Of a stretch of DNA of 64,000 nucleotides, positions 1-10,544 are shown in pieces. Source of the DNA: Curtobacterium sp. PhB115 (GTDB lineage: Bacteria > Actinomycetota > Actinomycetes > Actinomycetales > Microbacteriaceae); assembly GCF_003752025.1 (NCBI RefSeq), contig NZ_RJKR01000005.1, positions 906,241 to 970,240 of the forward strand, given 5' to 3'. The position numbers and the translations under genes were made by a program. Each line of letters opens with the position of its first letter. The stretch's first letter is position 1. The notes below the pieces were generated by a model. The model searched no databases, had not been told where the DNA came from, and saw only the letters and a program-made list of their open reading frames with translations.

Positions 1-316
1 ACCAGTCGACGTAGCCGGCGACGGAGGCGCTGCCGGACGAGACGAGTCCGACCCCGACCAGGGTCTTCGCGGCCTTCGCGTTGCCCTTCCCGCCGAGCAG
101 GTCGAGCACCGCCGCCGAGATCCATGCCCCGAGCGGCACCTGCACCATGAGCGGGTGCAGCGGGTGCCCGAACGGCACCCCGTGCAGCAGCTGGCGCAGC
201 GCCTTCGGCTTGGCGAGGGCGTTCACCACCGCCCGGTCGATGTCGACGGCCGGATCGAGCACGCTCGCGTGCTCGACGGAGTCGGTGAGGCGACGGAACA
301 GGCGGATTTCAGGCAT
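1..316 (-). CDS. DUF2231 family membrane protein (partial, C-terminus outside window)
   Basis: The gene starts with ATG at 316 and runs off the left edge, leaving 105 residues. The segment HGVPFGHPLHPLMVQVPLG, about residues 38-56, is the hallmark of the DUF2231 membrane domain, followed by small-residue hydrophobic stretches. In actinobacteria such proteins often carry a C-terminal Rieske [2Fe-2S] domain, but that part would lie outside the window. The first 35 residues (LFRRLTDSVEHASVLDPAVDIDRAV) are soluble. No strong ribosome binding site is visible. It lies downstream of clpB, separated by a hairpin, so it is probably its own transcription unit. The domain call is firm; biochemical function is unknown. 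Confidence 0.75.
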   Translation of the reverse strand, partial: MPEIRLFRRLTDSVEHASVLDPAVDIDRAVVNALAKPKALRQLLHGVPFGHPLHPLMVQVPLGAWISAAVLDLLGGKGNAKAAKTLVGVGLVSSGSASVAGYVDW

Positions 317-334
317 GCCCTGGACCGTAAGCCT

Positions 335-375
335 GGAGGCCCGTCACCGATCCCAGGAACCGGTGACGGGCCTCC
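335..375 (-). terminator. hairpin terminator after clpB
   Basis: GGAGGCCCGTCACCG at 335-349 pairs perfectly with CGGTGACGGGCCTCC at 361-375 across an 11-base loop. It begins 35 bases past the clpB stop. The left arm contains one copy of the dispersed decamer GCCTGGAGGC (331-340). Confidence 0.75.
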
Positions 376-409
376 CGTCGGTCACCCCTGCCGCGGGGCG
401 GACGCACGC

Positions 410-2578
<2,169 letters not shown>

Positions 2579-2618
2579 GCGTTCCGTCCTTCCTCTCGTT
2601 GTCCTGGTGGTCCGGCTG

Positions 2619-2639
2619 GTTGAGCCTACTTGACTCAAC
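2619..2639 (-). promoter_or_regulatory. HAIR operator for HspR at clpB
   Basis: On the gene strand this reads GTTGAGT-N7-GCTCAAC, close to the HAIR consensus CTTGAGT-N7-ACTCAAG. A -10-like TAAAGT (2638-2643) abuts it in the same arrangement as TAGAGT at dnaK, so bound HspR would block the start site. The promoter lies directly after the stop of the upstream drug-exporter gene. Confidence 0.8.
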
Positions 2640-2655
2640 TTTACTCCGCACGTGG

Positions 2656-4056
2656 TCATTCCGCCTTCGGGTTGCGGATCCCGACCGCGCTGACGATCGC
2701 CCCGGCGAGGAGCAGCACCGCCATCACGACGACCGCCCGGTGCAGGCCGGCGACGCTCATCTCACCGCCGAGCACCACGCCCGCGAGCGCCACCATCACG
2801 AGGCCGGCGATGCGCGCGATGGCGTTGTTCACGGCGGAACCGACCCCGGCCTCGGACTGCGGCACCGACCCGAGCACGGCGCTGGTCAGCGGGGTCACCA
2901 TGAGGGCGATCCCGAAGCCGATGAGCACCAGACCCGGGAAGACGCCGGTCCAGTAGCCGCCGGGCTGCGCGCCGACCAGCAGCATCAGGAGCGAGCCGCC
3001 CGCCGCGACCGCCGGTCCCGCGGCCATGAACCACCGCGGCCCGAAGCGCCCGGCCAGCCCGCCGACCGCCGAGGACACCAGCAGCAGGATCACCGTCGGG
3101 GGCAGCGTCGCGAGCCCAGCGAGCCAGGCCGGGAAGCCCCAGACCTCCTGCAGGAACAGGGTCACGACGAAGAAGACCATGCTCAGGGCACCGTAGATGG
3201 ACAGCGTCGCGAGGTTGCCGACCGCGAAGTTGCGCGCACGGAACAGCGCGAGCGGCACGAGCGGCGCTCCCGTCGTCCTGGTCACCCGGAGCTCCCACGG
3301 CACGAAGGCCGCGAGTGCCGCAGCGCCGAGCACGAGCGCCGCGACCACCACGGGCGCACCCCACCCGAGCCGCTCCTGTTCGATGAGCCCGAGCACCACA
3401 CCGCCCACCCCGACCACCGCGAGCGCGGCACCGACCACGTCGATGCGCGGGCGAGTGGCGGGGTGCACGTCGCCGGTGATCCGCAGCACCAGGGGGATCG
3501 TCACCGCGATCGGGACCGCCGTCAGGACGAAGATCCACCGCCAGCCGATGCTGTCGACGACCAGGCCGCCGACCACAGGTCCGAGGATCGTCGCCGCGCT
3601 CGACCATGCCGTCCACGTGCCGATGGCCTTCGACTGCGCCGCCCCGCGGAAGGCCGCCACGATGAGCGCGAGCGCACTCGGGGTGACGAGCGCTCCCCCG
3701 ACGCCCTGGAGCGCCCGGGCGACGATGAGGACCTCGCCGGTCGGGGCGATCGCACACGCGACCGAGGCGACGCCGAACACGACGAGCCCCCACGTGATGA
3801 TGCGCACGCGGCCGAACACGTCGGACAGCGACCCGGCGACGAGGATGAGCGACCCGAGCGTCACCAGGTAGGCGTCGACGACCCACTGCTGCACGACGAG
3901 CCCCCCGCCGAGCTCCTGCCGGATCGCCGGGAGCGCGACGTTCACGACGCTCGAGTCCAGCCCGACCACGAACGAGGCCAGGATCGCGACCACCAGCACG
4001 ATCCGCCGATCGTCGCGGAGCGGTGCGGTGGCCGGTGTGGCCGGAGTCGTGGTCAT
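2656..4056 (-). CDS. DHA2/EmrB-QacA family MFS drug exporter
   Basis: A 466-residue multi-pass membrane protein. The N-terminal segment [19 protein letters not shown] is the motif of 14-helix drug:H+ antiporters (D at the first helix, VNVALP). [11 protein letters not shown] in the first cytoplasmic loop is the MFS motif A. It probably exports hydrophobic or cationic toxicants; the substrate is unknown. The ATG at 4056 is preceded by GGAGG with 8-base spacing; longer upstream extensions are Arg/Cys-rich and look non-coding. The gene ends 17 bases before the clpB HAIR operator and is separated from tatA by a terminator, so it forms a single-gene unit. Confidence 0.88.
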   Translation of the reverse strand: MTTTPATPATAPLRDDRRIVLVVAILASFVVGLDSSVVNVALPAIRQELGGGLVVQQWVVDAYLVTLGSLILVAGSLSDVFGRVRIITWGLVVFGVASVACAIAPTGEVLIVARALQGVGGALVTPSALALIVAAFRGAAQSKAIGTWTAWSSAATILGPVVGGLVVDSIGWRWIFVLTAVPIAVTIPLVLRITGDVHPATRPRIDVVGAALAVVGVGGVVLGLIEQERLGWGAPVVVAALVLGAAALAAFVPWELRVTRTTGAPLVPLALFRARNFAVGNLATLSIYGALSMVFFVVTLFLQEVWGFPAWLAGLATLPPTVILLLVSSAVGGLAGRFGPRWFMAAGPAVAAGGSLLMLLVGAQPGGYWTGVFPGLVLIGFGIALMVTPLTSAVLGSVPQSEAGVGSAVNNAIARIAGLVMVALAGVVLGGEMSVAGLHRAVVVMAVLLLAGAIVSAVGIRNPKAE

Positions 4057-4155
4057 GCGCTCATCCTCCACCCGACGACCGGCGACGGGCAGTCCCCGCC
4101 AGGACCACCCCTGCGGTCCGCGCCACCAGCACCGGCACCGGCACCGGCACGACGA

Positions 4156-4186
4156 AGCCCCCGCGACCGATGTGGTCACGGGGGCT
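4156..4186 (-). terminator. terminator after tatA
   Basis: AGCCCCCG-c-GACC at the left pairs with GGTC-a-CGGGGGCT at the right across a 5-base loop (one internal mismatch). It lies about 40 bases past the tatA stop and before the exporter gene. A short (GGCACC)n run sits at 4131-4150. Confidence 0.7.
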
Positions 4187-4225
4187 ACCGACAGGACGGG
4201 GCTGGGGTCCTGAGTTCTGGGGTGC

Positions 4226-4492
4226 CTAGCGCCGGGTGTCCGAGTTCGGCTGCACCGACGGGCCGGGGTTCACGACCGGCTGCGCTGCGGGGGCTGCGGG
4301 CTCGGCAGCGGTGTTCTGCACCGTGGGGTCCGCCTGCGCTGCCTTCTTGTCGTCGTCCGACATCTCCTTCTTGAAGATGTTGATCGACTGGCCGAGGCCC
4401 TTGGCGAGCGCCGGGAGCTTGGTCGCGCCGAACAGCAGGATGACGATCCCGAGGATGATCAGCAGGTGAATGCCGCCGAGGTTTCCGAGCAT
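4226..4492 (-). CDS. tatA: TatA twin-arginine translocase subunit
   Basis: An 88-residue protein with the TatA layout: a short N-terminus (MLGNLGG), one hydrophobic helix ([20 protein letters not shown]), an amphipathic helix ([17 protein letters not shown]) and an acidic, Ala/Pro-rich tail. TatA oligomers form the conduit for folded proteins in Tat export. Two adjacent ATGs exist; AAGGAG is only 2 bases from the first (4495) but 5 from the second (4492), which favours the second. tatC is not adjacent. A possible client in the window is the RR-containing lipoprotein encoded from 51689. Confidence 0.92.
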   Translation of the reverse strand: MLGNLGGIHLLIILGIVILLFGATKLPALAKGLGQSINIFKKEMSDDDKKAAQADPTVQNTAAEPAAPAAQPVVNPGPSVQPNSDTRR

Positions 4493-4667
4493 CATGACTC
4501 CTTGATCTGGAACTGGTCGCCGTTCGTGGGTCGTCTTCGACCGACGCGGCGGAAGTCCGTGTGCACCCATCGTAACTCCCCCGCCCGCCGATGCCCAGGC
4601 CGGGCGTGGGAACGGACACCGTTCGCACAGGGAAGTGCCGCGCAGCCCGGTGGCAGCGCCCCGCGAC

Positions 4668-6146
4668 TCAGTACGCGCCGCGCGACCGGAGCACCGACGG
4701 CACCGTCCGGGCGAGGATCACCAGGTCGTGCAGGAACGACCAGTTCTCGACGTAGTGCAGGTCGAGCCGAACTCCGTCCACCCAGTCCAGGTCGGACCGG
4801 CCGCTGACCTGCCACAACCCGGTGATGCCCGGGGTCACGAGCAGTCTGCGGTCGGCGAAGTCCTCGTACAGGGCGACCTCGCGCGGGAGCGCCGGGCGGG
4901 GGCCGACCAGGCTCATCGTGCCGGTGAGGACGTTCCACAGTTGCGGGAGCTCGTCGAGCGAGGTCCGCCGCAGGAAGGCCCCGACCCGGGTGATGCGCGG
5001 GTCGTCCTTCATCTTGAACAGCGGACCGGCGCCGTCGTTGTCGGCGTGCAGCGCAGCCACGCGGGCTTCGGCGTCCACGCACATCGTGCGGAACTTCAGG
5101 ATCGAGAACTCCGCACCCCCACGTCCCACCCGGACCTGCCGGAAGAAGACCGGCCCGCCGTCGTCCGACCGGATCACCAGCGCCACGACTGCGAGCACCG
5201 GCGCGAGCAGCAGCAACCCGATGCCGGCACCGGTGACGTCGAGCAGCCGCTTGCCCGCCCGACGGCGGTAGTCCGGGGTCTCGACGTGCATGAGCGGGAG
5301 TCCGTCGACCGGACGTTCGTGCACCCGACCGGCGGCGATGTCGGCGAGCGGCGACGAGACGACGAGCTCGACGCCGTGCTCCTCGAGCTGCCAGCCGAGC
5401 CGGCGCAGGCGTTCGTGCCCACCACGGACGGCACCGGCGACGACGACCGCCGACACCCCCTGGGCGCGGGCGAGGTCGAGGACGTCGTCGATCCCGCCGA
5501 CGACCGGTGCGGTGGCGGCACCGAGCCCGATGGTGACGCCGACGGGCTCGCAGTCGGTCACGACGGCACGGACGCGGTAGCCGGCCCCGGGCGTCGACGC
5601 GATCCGCCGACCGACGTAGCGGACGTCCTCGGTGTCCCCGACGAGCAGGACGTCCTGCAGGCGTTCACCGCGGGCACGACTGCGGGCGAGTGCGGACCGG
5701 ACCACCTTGCGGCCGATGACCAGGAACAGGATCCCGAGCGGGAAGGCGATCGCGACGTACCCCCGGGCCAGGTCGAGCTGCGACGCGTACGCCAGGACGG
5801 CCACGCTGGCACCGGTGATGAGGCTGGCGGTGAGGAGCCGCCGGTACTCGTCACCCCCGATGCCGGCGATGCGCGGGTCGCGCGTGCGGAAGGCCGACAG
5901 CAGTGTCATCCAGACGACCACGATCGCCGGGGCGACGACGAACTCGATCCACCCGGCCTGCACGGTGCCGGTCGAGAGCTCCCACGGGAACCGCACGACG
6001 TGGGCGAGCCCGAAGGCGACGACCAGGAGCACGACGTCGAGCAGGGCGACCATCGGGGTGAACCCGCGGCGCGCACCGGCCGGCGCCTTGACGGGCGCCG
6101 ACGCCGGGACGGGCAGCTGGGTTGGCGGACGCATCGCGAGCGACAT
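4668..6146 (-). CDS. polyprenyl glycosylphosphotransferase initiating exopolysaccharide synthesis
   Basis: A 492-residue membrane enzyme that would transfer a sugar-1-phosphate from a nucleotide sugar to undecaprenyl phosphate, the first step of polysaccharide repeat assembly. Several N-terminal hydrophobic segments (about 30-140) lead into a Rossmann-like CoA-binding-3 domain (about 150-270) and a C-terminal sugar-transferase domain. That domain has [55 protein letters not shown] and SLVGPRP, as in WbaP/CpsE/ExoY. Start ATG at 6146 follows AGGAGG with 8-base spacing. It sits 20 kb from the other polysaccharide genes but shares their AT-rich promoter type. Confidence 0.92.
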   Translation of the reverse strand: MSLAMRPPTQLPVPASAPVKAPAGARRGFTPMVALLDVVLLVVAFGLAHVVRFPWELSTGTVQAGWIEFVVAPAIVVVWMTLLSAFRTRDPRIAGIGGDEYRRLLTASLITGASVAVLAYASQLDLARGYVAIAFPLGILFLVIGRKVVRSALARSRARGERLQDVLLVGDTEDVRYVGRRIASTPGAGYRVRAVVTDCEPVGVTIGLGAATAPVVGGIDDVLDLARAQGVSAVVVAGAVRGGHERLRRLGWQLEEHGVELVVSSPLADIAAGRVHERPVDGLPLMHVETPDYRRRAGKRLLDVTGAGIGLLLLAPVLAVVALVIRSDDGGPVFFRQVRVGRGGAEFSILKFRTMCVDAEARVAALHADNDGAGPLFKMKDDPRITRVGAFLRRTSLDELPQLWNVLTGTMSLVGPRPALPREVALYEDFADRRLLVTPGITGLWQVSGRSDLDWVDGVRLDLHYVENWSFLHDLVILARTVPSVLRSRGAY

Positions 6147-6231
6147 CGTGGGACCTCCTGTCGACCGGATCGACGAGGGGTCGACCGGACGCCGGAGTCG
6201 TTCGGGTCACGACTGCGAGCGGCGTGCTACG

Positions 6232-6258
6232 AATATATCACTGTGTCGTTTCGCATAT
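6232..6258 (-). promoter_or_regulatory. AT-rich extended -10 promoter of the sugar transferase
   Basis: On the gene strand the extended -10 reads TGATATATT (6240-6232), with a second TTGATATG about 17 bases upstream (near 6253-6260) that overlaps the stop of the GH2 gene. The AT content contrasts sharply with the flanks. The predicted start near 6225 gives an ~80-base leader. Confidence 0.55.
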
Positions 6259-8936
6259 CAACAGCCGAGCGCACGATCGAGGCTCCAGAGCACCGGAGCC
6301 GCGAGCAGCGCCGGGACGTCGGCCTCGGCCACACCGGTGAGCCGGAACACCACGCGCTCCCCGGGCAGCAGGGTCATGAACCCGCGGTCCACGGCGCCGT
6401 CGGCCGAGACCCGGTCGGGCTGGACGAGCAGGTCGCGCACGAGCGAGTCGGCATCGACCACCAGGTCCACACCGCCCTCGACGGGCGTGCACGACACCCG
6501 GTAGCGGGCAGGTTCCCAGCGCATGTCGACGTCCGGGCCGGGGGTCCAGACCGCGCGGCGCCAGTCCATGTCCGCCACGACCAGCTCGTTCGCCGGGTCG
6601 TCGACGACGCCGACCGACTCGGGCAGCGCCACCACGGCGACCCCGGCGGCGGACAAGCGCACCGGCAAGGACGCTTCGGCGAGGATCGCGCCGGACAGGG
6701 TGATGCGGCGCACCCGGACCACGCTGTCGTGGCCACCCCGGGTGGACCGGACCGCGACCTCGATGGGCGAGGACCCGAACGCGCCGGGCGAGACGCCCAA
6801 CGACAACGTGTCCGCCAGGTCACCCAGATCAGCCGTCTCGCTGGCGGTGGCCGACCGGTCTGGGTGATCCGCGCCTCCAGGCCGGTCGGCGTTCGACGCG
6901 GACGACGTGACCGACGAGGACACCGTCGACACCGGACGGATCGTGAGCAGCACGTCGTCGTACAGGCGACGGAGCTCGTGCGCGAGCGGCTTCAGCCGCC
7001 CCGCGGAGTCGATCGCCGACCACGACGACACCGGCCACAGGTCGTTCAGCTGCCACATCACGACACCGGTGTTGCGCGGCCAGTGCGTGCGCCAGTGCTC
7101 CACGCCCGTCGCGATGGCCCGTGACTGCTGCAGCTGCGTCAGGTAGTGCCACGCATCGAACGAGAACGGCCCGGTGCCGAAGCTCGGCTCGAGTCCACGG
7201 GCGAGCTTGCCCATGCCGTCGGTGGCCTTCTGGTGGTGGACGACCCCGGGCGAGTCCTGCGACAGGACCTCGTCGGCGACGCCGTCCCGCAGCGTCCGCC
7301 ACGCGGGCGGTGCCTGCCAGCCGAACTCGGACACGAACCGCGGTACCGAGTCCCGGTAGGCGGTGTCGGGCAGGCGGTTCCAGACGTCCCACGAGTGGTG
7401 GGTCTCGTGGTCGACGTCGTTCGCGAACAGCGACTCGGAGCCCGACCACGGCGACGCCACCGTGTAGAAGCGCGACGGGTCGACCGCGTCCACGATCGTC
7501 GGGAGCAGGTCGAGGTAGTAGTCGAGCCCCCAGCCGCGGTCGCCGAGCTCCTCGCCCCAGTTGTCGACGCCGTGCAGCCAGATGTTCTCGTTGTTGCCGT
7601 TCCAGAGCACCAGCGAAGCGTGCCGGGCCAGACGGGCGACGTTGTCCCGCGCCTCGGCGATGACCTCGCTGCGGATCGGCTCGACCTCGGGGTAGGCCGC
7701 GCACGCGAACGGGAAGTCCTGCCAGACGAGCAGACCGAGCTCGTCGCAGAGCTCGTAGAAGTCACGGGACTCGTAGACGCCGCCGCCCCACACCCGGACG
7801 AGGTTCGTGCCGATCGACGCGGCAGCCTCGAGGCGCGACGCGAGCCGCGCACGGTCGACACGGGAGACGATGACGTCGTCGGGGATCCAGTTCACGCCAC
7901 GCACGTCGATGAGGGTGCCGTTGACGTGGATGCCGAACGGCCGGCCGACCTGGTCGACCTGGGTGTCGATCCGCGTCGACCGGAAGCCGGTGCGGAACAC
8001 GTCGCGGTCGAGGACCTCGCCCTCGACGGTCTGCAGCTCGACGACCACGTCGTACTGCGCAGGCGTGCCGTAGCCGCGCGGCCACCAGCGCTGCGCATCC
8101 GGCACCCGCACCGTGACGACGGTCTCGTCGTCCTTCGGCGTGAGCTGCGCGCGCGACCGCTGCCGGGTCGGTTCGCCCGCCTCGGTGGTCCCGCTCACGG
8201 TCACGACGAGCACGAGGTCGTCGTCCTCGCCGTCCTGGTCGAGGTCGTTCAGTCCGGAGCGCTCGACCGTGATGTGGGTGTCGAGGACGCCCTCGCCCGC
8301 CTCGACGTCGACCAGCGGCCGCACCTCGCGCAGGCGGGCGGTGGACCAGCGCTCGACCGCGACCGGGCGCCACGGACCGCTCGTCACGGCGGTGAGTCCC
8401 CAGTCCCAGCCGAAGTTCGACGCCATCTTCCGGATGTACGGGAACGGCTCGGCGTACGGCCCGGGCATGCTGCCGGCCTTCGCGGCGACGCGTCCGGCTT
8501 CCCGGTACGGCGACTCGAACAGGATCTCGAGGTCCTTCGTCGTCGCGTCCGAGGAACCGGTCTGCACCCGCGCGTCGAACCGGTAGCGGCGGTGCATGTT
8601 CCGGGTGGTGCCGACGACGACGCCGTCGAGGCTCAGCTCGGCCACGGTGTCGAGGCCGTCACAGACGAGGTCGACCCGTTCGAAGCCGTGCGGGTCGACG
8701 TCGACCGTGCAGCGGTAGGCCCAGTCGGACCGGCCGACCCACTTCGCGGCCTGCTCGTTCAGGTGGAACGTCGGGTCGGGCAGCAGCCCGGCACGCTCCA
8801 GGTCGGTGTGCACCTGCCCCGGCACCGTCGCCGGGATGATGCGTTCCGTGATGTCGGCCGGGGCGCCCGCGGGGACGGCGTCCCCGGCGATCGTCACGGT
8901 CCAGCCGTCGCGGAGTTCCTCGCGTTCGAGGGTCAT
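6258..8936 (-). CDS. GH2 beta-mannosidase-type glycoside hydrolase
   Basis: An 892-residue cytosolic GH2 enzyme. An N-terminal jelly-roll domain (ATVPGQVHTDLERAGLL, WAYRCTVDV) is followed by an Ig-like domain and a TIM barrel with acid/base E450 in WNGNNE and nucleophile E537 in SEFGWQ. The pattern WNGNNE plus the VPGQVHTDL start points to beta-mannosidase rather than beta-galactosidase. There is no signal peptide, so it acts on imported mannosides. ATG 8936 follows AGAAGGA. A Ser/Ala/Asp-rich linker near residues 665-710 contains a copy of the dispersed decamer (6873-6882). Its stop overlaps the promoter of the sugar-transferase gene. Confidence 0.88.
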   Translation of the reverse strand: MTLEREELRDGWTVTIAGDAVPAGAPADITERIIPATVPGQVHTDLERAGLLPDPTFHLNEQAAKWVGRSDWAYRCTVDVDPHGFERVDLVCDGLDTVAELSLDGVVVGTTRNMHRRYRFDARVQTGSSDATTKDLEILFESPYREAGRVAAKAGSMPGPYAEPFPYIRKMASNFGWDWGLTAVTSGPWRPVAVERWSTARLREVRPLVDVEAGEGVLDTHITVERSGLNDLDQDGEDDDLVLVVTVSGTTEAGEPTRQRSRAQLTPKDDETVVTVRVPDAQRWWPRGYGTPAQYDVVVELQTVEGEVLDRDVFRTGFRSTRIDTQVDQVGRPFGIHVNGTLIDVRGVNWIPDDVIVSRVDRARLASRLEAAASIGTNLVRVWGGGVYESRDFYELCDELGLLVWQDFPFACAAYPEVEPIRSEVIAEARDNVARLARHASLVLWNGNNENIWLHGVDNWGEELGDRGWGLDYYLDLLPTIVDAVDPSRFYTVASPWSGSESLFANDVDHETHHSWDVWNRLPDTAYRDSVPRFVSEFGWQAPPAWRTLRDGVADEVLSQDSPGVVHHQKATDGMGKLARGLEPSFGTGPFSFDAWHYLTQLQQSRAIATGVEHWRTHWPRNTGVVMWQLNDLWPVSSWSAIDSAGRLKPLAHELRRLYDDVLLTIRPVSTVSSSVTSSASNADRPGGADHPDRSATASETADLGDLADTLSLGVSPGAFGSSPIEVAVRSTRGGHDSVVRVRRITLSGAILAEASLPVRLSAAGVAVVALPESVGVVDDPANELVVADMDWRRAVWTPGPDVDMRWEPARYRVSCTPVEGGVDLVVDADSLVRDLLVQPDRVSADGAVDRGFMTLLPGERVVFRLTGVAEADVPALLAAPVLWSLDRALGC

Positions 8937-9028
8937 GCGGGTCCTTCTCTTCGGCGGACGGTGCTCGGAGATGCTAGTACGGGATGCTTTCGGCGAGCTA
9001 TGTGGGACGCACGCGGTGCTCCGGTCGT

Positions 9029-9067
9029 GCCTTCCTGGTGACACCCGCCCGCCTTCCTGGTGACACC
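9029..9067. repeat. 17-bp direct repeat in a promoter region
   Basis: GCCTTCCTGGTGACACC occurs twice without mismatch (9029-9045 and 9051-9067), with a 22-base period, just upstream of the gene starting at 9095. This is about two helical turns, a spacing that would suit a dimeric regulator. Confidence 0.7.
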
Positions 9068-9094
9068 GCGCCTGCCGTCGTGCAGGGTGGAGAC

Positions 9095-9514
9095 GTGATC
9101 ACCGTCGAACTCGCCAGGGCCCTCCGCGACGCCGGACTCCGCTGGCACCCCGAGACCGGCGACCGGTTCGTCATCGACAAGCCGGGCGTGGACGAGGACG
9201 TCTACACGGTGTCCGAGATGACCGTCGAGCGGCACGACTCCCCCACCGGGACGATCCTCGGGTTCAACGGCACCACCGAGTGGGCGCTCGACTCGGTCAC
9301 CGCCACCGAGTCGCTGTGGCTGCCGCGCGAGGACCAGCTGCGCGAGCTCCTCGGGCCGGCCTTCGTCGGGCTGACCCGGGTGCAGCTGCCCGCTCGCGTG
9401 GTGTTCACGGTCACCGCCACCATCGGCGGCACCGACCGGAGCTTCGCCTCGGAGACCCCGGCGATCGCGTACGGGCAGGCGCTGCAGGCGTACATCGACG
9501 CCTCGCTGTCCTGA
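9095..9514 (+). CDS. hypothetical protein, 139 aa, Microbacteriaceae type
   Basis: A small soluble protein without signal peptide or membrane segment. Recognisable stretches are ELARALRDAGLRWHPETGDRF, LGFNGTTEWALDSV and WLPREDQLRELLGPAF. From memory, similar proteins recur in Microbacteriaceae and are sometimes labelled pilus-assembly-like, but nothing here supports that. GTG at 9095 is preceded by GGTGGAGAC; codon third positions are G/C throughout from that point, which supports this start. The exact 17-bp direct repeat lies immediately upstream. Function unknown. Confidence 0.75.
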   Translation: MITVELARALRDAGLRWHPETGDRFVIDKPGVDEDVYTVSEMTVERHDSPTGTILGFNGTTEWALDSVTATESLWLPREDQLRELLGPAFVGLTRVQLPARVVFTVTATIGGTDRSFASETPAIAYGQALQAYIDASLS

Positions 9515-9587
9515 GCGGCACGCCCGGGGTCGTCGACCCTGGACGTTCCTGGAATGGACGCTGAGGGACGTTTGGTTGCATGACACC

Positions 9588-10418
9588 ATGACCGTTCCGA
9601 ACATCACCCTGAACGACGGCAAGACGATCCCGCAGCTCGGCTTCGGCGTCTTCCAGATCGACCCCTCCGAGACGAAGGCCGCCACGCTCGCCGCGCTCGA
9701 GGTCGGCTACCGCCACATCGACACCGCCGAGATGTACGGCAACGAGAAAGAGGTCGGCGAGGCGATCGCCGAGTCCGGGATCCCCCGCGAGGAGATCTTC
9801 GTCACCTCGAAGCTCAACAACGGCTTCCACGCGCCCGAGGCGGCTGCCGAGAACGGCAAGAAGTCGGCCGACCTGCTCGGCGGCTACACCGACCTGTTCC
9901 TGATCCACTGGCCGCTGCCCACCGTGTCGGACTTCGTCCCGACTTGGAAGGCGCTCGAGGAGCTCTACCACGCGGGCACCTCGCGCAGCATCGGCGTGAG
10001 CAACTTCCAGGCGCACCACCTCCGTCGCCTCATCGCCGAGACGGACGTCCCGCCGGCGGCGAACCAGATCGAGGTGCACCCGTACCTCGCGCAGGAGGAA
10101 CTCCGCGCCGTCAACCGTGAGCTCGGCATCGCGACCGAGGCCTGGTCGCCCATCGCGCAGGGCCTCGTGCTCGACGACGAGACCATCACCCGCATCGCGC
10201 GGGCGCACGACAAGTCCCCGGCACAGGTCGTCCTCCGCTGGCACATCCAGCGCGGCGACATCGTGTTCCCGAAGTCGGTCACCCGTGCCCGCGTCGAGGA
10301 GAACTTCGACATCTTCGACTTCGAGCTCTCGGACGAGGACGTCACCGACATCACCGGCCTCGACAAGGGCCACCGCACCGGTCCGGACCCCGACACGTTC
10401 GACTACGTGCCGGCCTGA
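9588..10418 (+). CDS. aldo/keto reductase
   Basis: A 276-residue NADPH-dependent carbonyl reductase with an (alpha/beta)8 barrel. The catalytic tetrad is visible as D45, Y50, K75 and H107 (HIDTAEMYGNE, VTSKLNN, LFLIHWP). The C-terminal FPKSVTRARVEENFDIFDFEL is the NADP-binding segment. It resembles 2,5-diketo-D-gluconate reductase-type AKR5 enzymes; the real substrate is unknown. Start is uncertain: ATG 9588 fits family N-termini, but GAGGG lies 8 bases before an in-frame TTG at 9576 and 20 bases before the ATG, so TTG may be used. It ends in a strong terminator. Confidence 0.9.
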   Translation: MTVPNITLNDGKTIPQLGFGVFQIDPSETKAATLAALEVGYRHIDTAEMYGNEKEVGEAIAESGIPREEIFVTSKLNNGFHAPEAAAENGKKSADLLGGYTDLFLIHWPLPTVSDFVPTWKALEELYHAGTSRSIGVSNFQAHHLRRLIAETDVPPAANQIEVHPYLAQEELRAVNRELGIATEAWSPIAQGLVLDDETITRIARAHDKSPAQVVLRWHIQRGDIVFPKSVTRARVEENFDIFDFELSDEDVTDITGLDKGHRTGPDPDTFDYVPA

Positions 10419-10467
10419 TCGGTCACGCGGCCGTCCGGCCGCCACGCCCTGCGGGGCGCACACACGA

Positions 10468-10499
10468 CGAAGCCGTCCGGGTCCGCCCGGGCGGCTTCG
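10468..10499 (+). terminator. terminator after aldo/keto reductase
   Basis: CGAAGCCGTCCGGG pairs with CCCGGGCGGCTTCG over a 4-base loop, with one G-T pair. It is located 50 bases past the stop. Confidence 0.8.
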
Positions 10500-10532
10500 C
10501 CGTTCCGCCCGGGTCGCGGCGTCGTTCCGCAC

Positions 10533-10538
10533 TACGCT
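10533..10538 (+). promoter_or_regulatory. -10 element of a leaderless gene (TACGCT)
   Basis: TACGCT ends six bases before the ATG at 10545, so transcription should begin at or next to the start codon. No Shine-Dalgarno sequence is present. Confidence 0.55.
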
Positions 10539-10544
10539 CGGGGC

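Noticed and set aside
2579..2659. Upstream extension of ClpB by 27 residues
   Set aside because: It would read through the HAIR operator and the promoter, and the proper ribosome binding site lies just before the ATG at 2578.
4131..4150. GGCACC microsatellite as a phase-variation switch
   Set aside because: It lies outside any gene and promoter, downstream of tatA and upstream of the exporter's ribosome binding site, so a length change has no clear target.
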